DNA from: an uncultured Spirochaetaceae bacterium | GTDB taxonomy: Bacteria > Spirochaetota > Spirochaetia > Sphaerochaetales > Sphaerochaetaceae | Assembly (NCBI GenBank): GCA_946414625.1 | Contig: CAMKPI010000110.1 | Coordinates: 1 to 5,398, forward strand | DNA length: 5,398 bases | Direction: 5' to 3' | Part shown: piece by piece, positions 1 to 5,398 of the stretch | How the letters are laid out: each line of letters starts with the position of its first letter | Numbering within the stretch: the stretch's first letter is position 1 | The notes under the pieces: model-generated | Database searches by the model: none | Told to the model about the DNA's origin: nothing | Seen by the model: only the letters and a program-made list of their open reading frames with translations | Program-made: the position numbers and the translations under genes

Positions 1-1290
1 CGCCCAGTACATCGCGGTTGCCTTTGAAAGATTCTCCGGACGAACACTGCGCGATATGAAGTTGGTAGCGGCGATATGCGCGCATCCAAAAGTGAAAGCA
101 TGGAGGCACTGAGCAATGGCGAAAACCACCACGGATCGTGAAAACGCATATATCAGAAATCGGATCGTCATCGCAGCGCATGAAAGAAGCATGAGACGCA
201 GAGTGTTCGTGCGCCCCTCCCTGATCCGCCTTCCGGCTATGAGAAGCGCGAAAATCTCCGAGAAAGACGCAAGCGCGACATATATTGTGAAGCTGCCTCC
301 GAGATGAAGCGTTTCGGTCATGTATGAGCCAAGCATCATCTCGACAATGCTCATCGCAAGTCTGTATATAGTAAAAATTGCCATGAAAACAACAAATGGC
401 CGAGTCGCCCAAGCCTTTCTGGCATGATCAGCGCCGAAGGCCGGTGTTTCCTCTTCAAAGAACGGAGTCTCCTCTTCATCAAGAGGCAAGGCCTCGTTTT
501 CAACCTCGTCCTGAGGCGATGAGATTTCTGTTCCATAGGCGGAAGTAGCATGAGCTTCTGCCTCACCCGAGGGCAAGGTCTCGTTTTCAGTCTCGTCCTC
601 GGACGATGAGATTTCTGTTCCATAGGCGGAAGTAGCATGAGCTTCTGCCTCACCGGAGGGCAAGGTCTCGTTTTCAGCGCAGGCTACAGACATATCAGTT
701 CCTGCTTGCTCCTTTTCGCGCCGCGCTTTCCCTTTCCACTCAAAAGCCGGAAGTAGTAACAAACTGATCCAAAACAAAACACCGGTCACGGCACTGTTCA
801 GCGCGATTTCCCTGTTCGATGTCTCCCTCGGAAAACCGACGACACCGGAGAACACAAGGAGGGACACATATCCCATGGTTCCAACGGAACGAATTCTGCC
901 GTAGGTGGCACTGTCCCCTCTAAGATTCGCCATCATGTAGGCATCCATTGACGGGTTAAGAGTGGCAATGCTTCCCATCGCCAGGCTGAAAAAAAACATA
1001 TGATAAAGAATGCGCCATATACCAGTTCCGACAAATGTGTTGGTAAAAATTATCAGACTGAATATAAACAGAAATGAAAATACAAAAACTCTGGTCTTGA
1101 ACCGACCGCTATAATCGATCCTGTCGCCGTTCTCAAGAGGCATAAAGAATCCGGCTATCTGGCTGGCCGCGATAATAAGGCCGACAACGGTCTGGGAATA
1201 TCCTTTGTTACGGAGAATTATCTGCGCATAAGGCGAGATTGTTGCATAGTACGCTTCGGTGAAGAAAGCATAAAGATAATATGAAGTCAT
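1..1290 (-). CDS. MFS permease, PPP/HcaT-like (3' end outside window)
   Basis: Inner-membrane major facilitator superfamily permease; 430 codons are visible and the C-terminus (about TM11-12) lies beyond the left edge. Hydrophobic segments fall near residues 3-25, 32-52, 67-84, 93-115, 135-153 and 168-183 (TM1-6), then 298-320, 333-353, 364-383 and 386-411 (TM7-10). A loop-2 motif GDRIDYSGRFK (55-65) resembles the MFS G-x-x-x-D-R-x-G-R motif. NPSMD (112-116) and YGRIRSVGTMGY (130-141) resemble the P-x-x-D and YGxxRxxGSxG motifs of the phenylpropionate permease (HcaT)/MFS_1_like group. Between TM6 and TM7 is an unusually long acidic loop (about 184-297) built partly of a tandem repeat. The ATG at 1290 is the only ATG after an in-frame TGA at 1321-1323, but it lacks a Shine-Dalgarno sequence, so the start is uncertain. 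Substrate unknown; uptake of a uronate or oligosaccharide is inferred only from the neighbouring genes. Confidence 0.85.
   Translation of the reverse strand, partial: MTSYYLYAFFTEAYYATISPYAQIILRNKGYSQTVVGLIIAASQIAGFFMPLENGDRIDYSGRFKTRVFVFSFLFIFSLIIFTNTFVGTGIWRILYHMFFFSLAMGSIATLNPSMDAYMMANLRGDSATYGRIRSVGTMGYVSLLVFSGVVGFPRETSNREIALNSAVTGVLFWISLLLLPAFEWKGKARREKEQAGTDMSVACAENETLPSGEAEAHATSAYGTEISSSEDETENETLPSGEAEAHATSAYGTEISSPQDEVENEALPLDEEETPFFEEETPAFGADHARKAWATRPFVVFMAIFTIYRLAMSIVEMMLGSYMTETLHLGGSFTIYVALASFSEIFALLIAGRRIREGRTNTLRLMLLSCAAMTIRFLIYAFSRSVVVFAIAQCLHAFTFGCAHIAATNFISRSVRPENLSKATAMYWA
469..675 (-). repeat. In-frame 87-bp tandem repeat coding for acidic loop of the permease
   Basis: Copy 1 is 675-589, copy 2 is 588-502, and a partial, diverged copy is 501-469. 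The two full copies differ at 6 of 87 positions by hand comparison. Each encodes 29 residues starting ENETLPSGEAEAHATS, and the partial copy reads ENEALPLDEEE. Because 87 is a multiple of three, copy number can change without breaking the reading frame. The repeat sits in the expected cytoplasmic loop between TM6 and TM7. Residues 195-290 contain 26 Asp/Glu and no Lys/Arg, which suggests a disordered, negatively charged segment. Confidence 0.93.
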
Positions 1291-1347
1291 ACCTAAATTT
1301 AACAGATTGGAGCGTTCTTGTCACCGCACGAAGAGCACATACATGAA

Positions 1348-1617
1348 ATGCCGCTTCCTGACGCGAAACAGACAGTCTTACACACCTTGGCGCTCACTCG
1401 GAATGTCGCTTCTTGCCGCGAAACGAATAGTCGGCGCTCACTCGGAATGCCGCCTTTTGCCACACGACAGACAGTCTCACACGCCGTAGCGCATACTCGG
1501 ACTGCCTCTTCCTGCCGCGCAACGGACAGTCTCACACGCCGTGGCACATACTCGGCCTGACTCTTCCTGCCGCTCAACGACAGTCTTACACACCTTGGCG
1601 CATACTCGGACTGCCGC
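1348..1617. repeat. Intergenic array of about five degenerate 55-bp tandem repeats
   Basis: Units begin at 1348, 1403, 1447, 1502 and 1557, with lengths 55, 44, 55, 55 and 54 bp; a fragment of a sixth begins at 1611. Each unit has the form (A/C)TGCCTCTTCCTGCCGCG..., then GACAGTCTYACAC, then GCGCATACTCGG. Unit 2 lacks 11 bp (TTACACACCTT relative to unit 1), and unit 5 lacks one base. Both halves of the unit recur with substitutions, so this is a tandem (satellite-like) repeat and not a CRISPR array. The period is not a multiple of three, so the minus-strand reading frame that crosses it (1299-1619) decodes successive units in different frames and is unlikely to be a gene. The array ends about 57 bp upstream of the permease ATG, so it lies in that gene's upstream region or 5' leader. 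Function unknown. Confidence 0.88.
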
Positions 1618-1628
1618 AATCCATACCG

Positions 1629-1655
1629 TACTTTGACAATATCTTACTTTGACAA
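1629..1655. repeat. Direct repeat of TACTTTGACAA, 16-bp spacing
   Basis: The 11-base element occurs exactly at 1629-1639 and 1645-1655, with starts 16 bp apart. Each copy contains TTGACA on the plus strand (TTGTCA on the minus strand). It could be a regulator site or chance. TTGACA at 1649-1654 with AATTAT 17 bp later (1672-1677) looks like a plus-strand promoter, but no plus-strand gene follows. Confidence 0.4.
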
Positions 1656-1692
1656 GTCTTGAAATCGTGTTAATTATTCATCTAAAACAAAG

Positions 1693-1729
1693 CCTCGAAG
1701 CGAGATTCCCTCGCCCTTGTAGAGGTTTT
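1693..1729 (+). other. Weak nested hairpin followed by TTTT
   Basis: An inner stem GCGAG/CTCGC (1700-1704 with 1710-1714, loop ATTCC) is enclosed by CCTC/GAGG (1693-1696 with 1722-1725), then TTTT at 1726-1729 on the plus strand. It could be a weak terminator for transcription entering from the left, opposite the uxaC terminator. The stems are short and interrupted, so this is a low-confidence call. Confidence 0.25.
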
Positions 1730-1784
1730 ACATTCATAAATCGCTTCACTCAGCCAGAAAACGACAGAATCTCAACACACAGAT

Positions 1785-1819
1785 AAAAAAGGCTGCCAGG
1801 ATGAGAAGTCCTGACAGCC
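1785..1819 (-). terminator. Rho-independent terminator of the kdgK-eda-uxaC unit
   Basis: Read on the minus strand, GGCTGTCAGG (1819-1810), a 9-nt loop (1809-1801) and CCTGGCAGCC (1800-1791) form a 10-bp stem with one U-G pair. The stem runs straight into TTTTTT (1790-1785). It lies 42 nt past the uxaC stop codon. There is no T-run on the plus-strand side, so it acts for minus-strand transcription. It should separate uxaC from the permease gene. Confidence 0.93.
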
Positions 1820-1861
1820 GAATACAGAAATGATTGCGACAAAGAAACCAGCCGTGCGAAA

Positions 1862-3250
1862 TCACGCAAAATAATTCTTCGCGTTGTTGAAAGAGATGTC
1901 CTCCACGATACCACCCAGCCAATTCTCATCCCACGGCAACTCGCCGTTTTCAACCCATCCGCCGATGATATTGCAGAGAATCCTCCTGAAATACTCATGA
2001 CGCGGATATGAAAGGAACGAGCGTGAATCGGTAAGCATTCCCACGAACTTGGACAGGGTGCCGAGGTTCGCGAGTTTCTTCATCTGCTCCTCCATGCCGT
2101 CCCTGTGATCACAGAACCACCACGCCGAACCCAACTGGATCTTTCCCGCGATTCCGCGTCCCTGGAAGCATCCCATCAGCGTGCCAAGAGAATAGTAATC
2201 CTTCGGATTCAGCGTATAGAGGATCGTCTTCGGAAGACTTCCGGTACGCTCCATGCTATCCATAAAGCGGGAGAGCTTTTCCGCCAACGGGAGATCGAGC
2301 ACCGCGTCGTAGCCGGTATCAGGCCCCAATGCGTTGAAGCGTTCGGTGTTGTTGTCGCGAATCGACCCTATGTGGAGTTGCATCACAAGACCGCGCTTTG
2401 CATATTCGCGCCCAAGGCTGCAGAGCATGTACGTGCGCCACTTCTCCGCCTGGAGCTTGTCGGCTTTTTCTCCAGCCATTGCCTTCTGCAAAATCGCATT
2501 CAGCTCATCAAGCGACGCCTCCTCGTAGACGGAAGTCTCCAAAGCGTGGTCTGTCACAACACAGCCGCAGGAAACAAAATAGTCAAGCCGACTGATCAAA
2601 GCCGAAAGAACATCCTCCGCTGTCTTTATTTCTACTCCCGACACCTCGGACAACTTTTTCAGGTATTCCGGGAAACCTGCCTTATCGATGTTCAACGCCT
2701 TGTCCGGACGATACGCCGGCTTCACGAGGGTGGACGTCTCCGCAGACTGGGCAATCTTTTTATGCTCAGCAAGGTCGTCCACCGGGTCGTCGGTTGTGAC
2801 CACTCCATAGACATTGAACTTCTTAAAAATACCGTAGACCGAGAGGGACGGATCCGTCTGAAGCAGACGGTTACACTCGTCGTAGATCTTTTTCGCATTC
2901 TTTTCGCAAAGAACGTCGTAAATGCCGAAATATCTCTGCAGCTCAAGGTGAGTCCAATGGAAAAGCGGGTTCCCGATAAGCCCTTCCATCGTCTTGGCCC
3001 AATCCAGGAACTTGGACCACTTATCGAGGTTCTGCTCAGTGTATCCGGCGGTACGCATCTGGCGCCACTTGTAGTGATCGCCTCCGAGCCAAATGTCGGA
3101 GATGTTGTCAAACCGCTTATTCTGGCTTATCTCGGCGGGAATCAAATGACAATGGAAGTCATATATGGGCATTCTCTCTGCGTGATCGTGATACAGCTCG
3201 CGGGCAACATCCGTCTCCAAGAGAAAATCCTTATCCATGAATTTTTTCAT
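1862..3250 (-). CDS. uxaC: Glucuronate isomerase (uronate isomerase)
   Basis: Cytoplasmic isomerase interconverting D-glucuronate/D-fructuronate and D-galacturonate/D-tagaturonate, the first step of hexuronate breakdown. The 462 residues are close to the usual length (about 470 in E. coli). It belongs to the amidohydrolase superfamily: DFHCHL (31-36) gives the metal-binding H33-x-H35 pair. Other family blocks are WLGGDHYKWRQMR (54-66), GNPLFHWTHLELQRYFGI (93-110), TTDDPVDDL (152-160), the QLHIG (291-295) and RDNN block, KIQLGSAWWFCDHRDGM (370-386) and LTDSRSFLSYPRHEYFRR (406-423). H293 and D408 are the likely further active-site/metal residues. No key motif is missing. The ATG at 3250 is preferred over the ATG four codons later because AGGAG lies 5 nt upstream of it. 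It is the last gene of the operon, 27 nt downstream of eda and followed by a terminator. Confidence 0.97.
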   Translation of the reverse strand: MKKFMDKDFLLETDVARELYHDHAERMPIYDFHCHLIPAEISQNKRFDNISDIWLGGDHYKWRQMRTAGYTEQNLDKWSKFLDWAKTMEGLIGNPLFHWTHLELQRYFGIYDVLCEKNAKKIYDECNRLLQTDPSLSVYGIFKKFNVYGVVTTDDPVDDLAEHKKIAQSAETSTLVKPAYRPDKALNIDKAGFPEYLKKLSEVSGVEIKTAEDVLSALISRLDYFVSCGCVVTDHALETSVYEEASLDELNAILQKAMAGEKADKLQAEKWRTYMLCSLGREYAKRGLVMQLHIGSIRDNNTERFNALGPDTGYDAVLDLPLAEKLSRFMDSMERTGSLPKTILYTLNPKDYYSLGTLMGCFQGRGIAGKIQLGSAWWFCDHRDGMEEQMKKLANLGTLSKFVGMLTDSRSFLSYPRHEYFRRILCNIIGGWVENGELPWDENWLGGIVEDISFNNAKNYFA

Positions 3251-3255
3251 ATTCG

Positions 3256-3260
3256 CTCCT
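3256..3260 (-). promoter_or_regulatory. Shine-Dalgarno site of uxaC
   Basis: AGGAG on the minus strand, with 5 nt to the ATG at 3250. It decides the start in favour of MKKFMDKDF over the internal ATG at 3238. Confidence 0.85.
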
Positions 3261-3277
3261 AGCGGGTATACGCTTGC

Positions 3278-4318
3278 TCAACCTCTCTTCAGATGAATCG
3301 CAAAACCGTTAATTTCCTTATTCAGGTAACAGAAATTGATGCTGCCGTTCGGATCGCGTTTCACCGTCTCGGGAATCGGCTCATAGCCGAACCGGGCAAG
3401 GTACGCCAGGGCGCGGTCAACGTTGTAAGTGATGAAGCAGACATGGCCGTGGGTTCCGCGTCCGTTCTGGTGCATAATCTCGATATCTCCGCCCATGAAC
3501 GTTGAGGAATTGCCCTCCTTTGCGGTGTAACCAAAAGCGGTGAATTCATTCGCAATAGCGCGCGTATTATCGATTCCGGTTGCGTTCATGCCAACATGGC
3601 CGAGCTTGAAGCCGTGCACTGCCAGCATCGCCTCCTTGCAGAGCTCCGTGATCTTGTCCCAGTTCTCCGCCTCGATCAGATCTCCCTTAGCCATCCATGA
3701 GCCGCCTATTGCCGCCACATACGGGCAGGCTGCATATTCAGCGAGATTAGCAAGAGAAATGCCGCCGGTGGTCATAAAACGAACCTGTCCGAATGGACCA
3801 GCGAAATTCTTCAGCATGTTCACTCCGCCTGCTGCCTCGGCCGGGAAGAACTTCAGAAGCCTGAATCCGTTGTAGACCGCAACCTGGAGCTCCGCTGCCG
3901 TGCTGATTGCAGGAATGTAGGGCATATCGTTCTCGCGGGTCCAATCCACGATTCTCTGGTCGTAGCCAGGCGACACAAGGAACTCACATCCGGCTTCCTT
4001 CGCCTTTGCTGCCTGCTCCTCTGTCACAACGGTGCCTGCCGCCATCGTCATTTCCGGGAATGCCGCGTGGATCCTCTTGATTGCTTCGTATGCCGCATCG
4101 GTGCGGAAAGTGACCTCGATGCAGGACACGCCGCCCTTAAGCAACGCCTGCGCCAACGGCACAGCCTTGTCCGCATCCTTTATCACAATCACTGGAACAA
4201 TTCCCATGTTCTCGATTTTCTTCACGAGTTCGTCGCTTGGCTTGCCCAAACGCGGATTCAGGTTCAAAACCCCCTCCACTTTCTTCTTTCCGTCCTCAAA
4301 AATTTTTCCAATATCCAT
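3278..4318 (-). CDS. eda: KDPG/KHG aldolase fused to a C-terminal VOC domain
   Basis: Class I aldolase cleaving 2-keto-3-deoxy-6-phosphogluconate to pyruvate and glyceraldehyde-3-phosphate, the last step of the pathway fed by KdgK. The aldolase domain spans about residues 28-235. E68 and R72 lie in EVTFRT (68-73), AAGTVV is at 93-98, the Schiff-base lysine K156 is in KFFPAE (156-161), and the phosphate-binding TTGGIS (183-188) and GGSWM (205-209) follow. Classical Eda has about 210 residues; this protein has 346. There is a short N-terminal extension (1-27), and residues 236-346 look like a VOC (glyoxalase/dioxygenase) fold beginning KLGHVGMN. H241, E280, H292 and H342 fall where VOC metal ligands are expected; this placement is by eye. 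The extra domain's role is unknown. The ATG at 4318 is supported by AAGGAG 6 nt upstream. It lies 108 nt after kdgK and 27 nt before uxaC. Confidence 0.95.
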   Translation of the reverse strand: MDIGKIFEDGKKKVEGVLNLNPRLGKPSDELVKKIENMGIVPVIVIKDADKAVPLAQALLKGGVSCIEVTFRTDAAYEAIKRIHAAFPEMTMAAGTVVTEEQAAKAKEAGCEFLVSPGYDQRIVDWTRENDMPYIPAISTAAELQVAVYNGFRLLKFFPAEAAGGVNMLKNFAGPFGQVRFMTTGGISLANLAEYAACPYVAAIGGSWMAKGDLIEAENWDKITELCKEAMLAVHGFKLGHVGMNATGIDNTRAIANEFTAFGYTAKEGNSSTFMGGDIEIMHQNGRGTHGHVCFITYNVDRALAYLARFGYEPIPETVKRDPNGSINFCYLNKEINGFAIHLKRG

Positions 4319-4324
4319 AGTATT

Positions 4325-4330
4325 CTCCTT
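4325..4330 (-). promoter_or_regulatory. Shine-Dalgarno site of eda
   Basis: AAGGAG on the minus strand, with 6 nt (AATACT) to the ATG at 4318. It is preceded by a purine-rich tract (about 4336-4353). Confidence 0.85.
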
Positions 4331-4371
4331 GACTGTCTTTTTTCTTTTCTTTCAATAACCAAAAATTATGG

Positions 4372-4418
4372 GCTAAAACGAACGGACCCGTATCCGGAAA
4401 ACATCCGGAACGGATCCG
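4372..4418 (-). terminator. Strong intercistronic hairpin between kdgK and eda (terminator or processing element)
   Basis: On the minus strand, CGGATCCGTTCCGGA (4418-4404), a TGTTT loop (4403-4399) and TCCGGATACGGGTCCG (4398-4383) form a 15-bp stem with one U-G pair and a single-base mismatch or bulge. TTCGTTTTAG follows (4382-4373), an imperfect U-tract. The hairpin starts 8 nt after the kdgK stop codon. It may be a partial terminator that reduces eda-uxaC expression, or an mRNA-stabilising/processing hairpin. A full stop would require a separate eda promoter in the remaining 50 or so nt; a CATAAT element (about 4371-4366) is present without a clear -35 box. Confidence 0.7.
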
Positions 4419-4426
4419 CCGGCAGA

Positions 4427-5398
4427 TTACCTCTGAACGCGTCCGCTGCCGTCACCCTTTGCCAGAGCCTCAACCTCAGAAAGTCTCGTCAGGTTCAGGT
4501 CGCCAGGAATGGTATGCTTCAGCGCGGATGCCGCCACAGCAAAGTTCAGGGCGTACTCCTCATCGTCAAACTTAGACAGACCATATATGATACCGGCAGC
4601 GAAGCTGTCGCCACCGCCCACACGGTCGATAATATCTGTCATCTCATAGTGCCGTGAAAGGTAGAAACCGGTCTTGCCGTTCAGAGCCGCGCCCCAGCCA
4701 TTATGATCGGCGGAATGAGACTCGCGCAGGGAAACCGCAACCTGCTTCACGTTCGGGTAGGTTGCCTTCACCTTGTCGGTGAGAGCCTTGTAGCTGTTCT
4801 TGTCGAGCTTGCCGCTTGTCACGTCCACATCCGCGGAAATCCCGAGGCACATCTGGATGTCCTCCTCGTTCGCAATGATGACATCGGCATATTTCGCGAG
4901 GCCTGTCATGACCTCGACAGCGGTCTTGCCATACTTCCAGAGCTTCTTGCGGTAATTCAAGTCAATCGAGACAGTCGCTCCCGCCGCCTTGGCAGCCTTC
5001 ATTGCCTCCAGGGTGCAGTCTGCGAGGTTCTGGCTCACAGCGGGAGTAATTCCGGTGACATGGAACCAGCGCGCTCCGGCCATAATTTTCTGAAAATCGA
5101 AATCAGAGGGCTTTGAAAGGGCAATACTGGATCCGGCGCGGTCGTACACTACGAGAGAAGGCCTCTGCTGAGCGCCGGTCTCAAGATAGTAAATACCCAC
5201 ACGACCATCTTTCGTCATGTTGATGCAGGACGTGTCGACACCGTGTTTTCTGAGTTCGGCCACAGCGCCCTCGCCTATTGCGTTGTTCGGAAGAGCGGTC
5301 ACAAAGCACGCATGCTCGCCGAAGATGGAGAGGGACACCGCCACGTTGGCCTCCCCGCCGCCGAAAGTCGCCTCCAGTACGGAATTCTGGAAAAATCT
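4427..5398 (-). CDS. kdgK: 2-keto-3-deoxygluconate kinase, PfkB family (5' end outside window)
   Basis: Cytoplasmic sugar kinase that phosphorylates 2-keto-3-deoxygluconate with ATP to KDPG, the substrate of the downstream aldolase. The visible part is 323 residues. The frame stays open to the right edge and begins RFFQNSVLEATFGGGEAN, so the true start is outside; probably only 20-30 residues are missing, judged from the family. The GTG at 5344 is inside the conserved block and is not the start. Family marks in visible-fragment numbering: GGGEANVAVSL (13-23), ALPNNAIGEGA (35-45), IDLNYRKKLW (145-154), NEEDI (177-181), and the PfkB C-terminal signature GGGDSFAAG (261-269) with D264 as the expected catalytic base. 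IDLNYRKKLW favours KdgK over ribokinase or fructokinase. It is the first visible gene of the unit and is separated from eda by 108 nt containing a strong hairpin. Confidence 0.95.
   Translation of the reverse strand, partial: RFFQNSVLEATFGGGEANVAVSLSIFGEHACFVTALPNNAIGEGAVAELRKHGVDTSCINMTKDGRVGIYYLETGAQQRPSLVVYDRAGSSIALSKPSDFDFQKIMAGARWFHVTGITPAVSQNLADCTLEAMKAAKAAGATVSIDLNYRKKLWKYGKTAVEVMTGLAKYADVIIANEEDIQMCLGISADVDVTSGKLDKNSYKALTDKVKATYPNVKQVAVSLRESHSADHNGWGAALNGKTGFYLSRHYEMTDIIDRVGGGDSFAAGIIYGLSKFDDEEYALNFAVAASALKHTIPGDLNLTRLSEVEALAKGDGSGRVQR

Larger units (their letters stand above)
1618..1784. other. AT-richer gene-free spacer between repeat array and uxaC terminator
   Basis: No supported gene is present. 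It contains the repeated TACTTTGACAA element (1629-1655), a TTAATTATTCAT stretch near 1670-1681 and a weak nested hairpin (1693-1725). The permease promoter would be expected in or near this spacer, or within the array, but no good minus-strand -35/-10 pair was found. The best single element is AATAAT on the minus strand (1678-1673), without a convincing -35 box. Confidence 0.5.

Noticed and set aside
351..653. 100-codon minus-strand frame with repeats inside the permease loop
   Set aside because: It is another frame of the 87-bp repeat; the permease frame is open through the whole region and encodes membrane segments on both sides.
1307..1560. Two plus-strand open frames (60 and 80 codons) in the array
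   Set aside because: Overlapping frames of the same repeat, without start-site signals or protein-like composition.
1348..1617. CRISPR array
   Set aside because: The segments between the best-conserved blocks are themselves repeats of one another, not unique spacers, and no cas gene is in the window.
1299..1619. 106-codon minus-strand open frame across the 55-bp array
   Set aside because: The repeat period is not a multiple of three, so units are read in different frames; the Cys/Arg/Val-rich translation follows from the DNA repeat and there is no ribosome binding site.
1673..1678. AATAAT on the minus strand as -10 box of the permease gene
   Set aside because: No acceptable -35 hexamer at 16-18 bp; it would imply a leader of about 375 nt containing the whole array, which is possible but unsupported.
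2105..3262. 385-codon plus-strand open frame opposite uxaC
   Set aside because: It is the complement of a complete, strongly conserved uxaC; its translation shows no recognisable motif and it has no promoter or ribosome binding site context. Treated as a shadow of high-GC third positions.
4067..4657. 196-codon plus-strand open frame across the kdgK-eda gap
   Set aside because: It overlaps two well-supported genes on the other strand and reads through the hairpin; no family features seen.

Overview
The window is a mid-GC bacterial segment in which every supported gene lies on the minus strand, so transcription runs from the right edge to the left. It carries the lower part of a hexuronate (glucuronate/galacturonate) degradation pathway. 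In order of transcription: kdgK (2-keto-3-deoxygluconate kinase, 5' end cut by the right edge), eda (KDPG aldolase fused at its C-terminus to a VOC/glyoxalase-fold domain), and uxaC (glucuronate isomerase). A clear intrinsic terminator follows uxaC. About 0.5 kb further on is a major facilitator superfamily permease whose 3' end is cut by the left edge.

Region by region (left to right): 1-1290 is the permease. Its central loop holds an in-frame, acidic tandem repeat (87 bp = 29 residues, two full copies plus a partial one). 1291-1784 has no convincing gene. Its main content is a degenerate tandem array of about 55-bp units (about 1348-1617), followed by a short stretch with a repeated TACTTTGACAA element and a weak nested hairpin. 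1785-1819 is the uxaC terminator. 1862-3250 is uxaC and 3278-4318 is eda-VOC; both have strong Shine-Dalgarno sequences. 4319-4426 is a 108-nt intercistronic gap containing a strong GC-rich hairpin. 4427-5398 is kdgK.

How the genes work together: UxaC converts glucuronate to fructuronate (or galacturonate to tagaturonate). A reductase and a dehydratase that are not in this window would produce 2-keto-3-deoxygluconate. KdgK phosphorylates that to KDPG, and Eda splits KDPG to pyruvate and glyceraldehyde-3-phosphate. The permease may import a sugar acid, but this rests on position only, and the terminator and long gap make it a separate transcription unit.

Organism: the sequence does not identify it firmly. 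AGGAG-type ribosome binding sites, a uronate operon of this kind and low-complexity repeats would fit an anaerobic gut or sediment polysaccharide degrader, for example a member of the PVC superphylum (Lentisphaerae/Kiritimatiellae) or a Firmicute. This is a guess from gene content. The points most worth a second look are the Eda-VOC fusion, the 55-bp intergenic array, and the repeat-expanded acidic loop in the permease.
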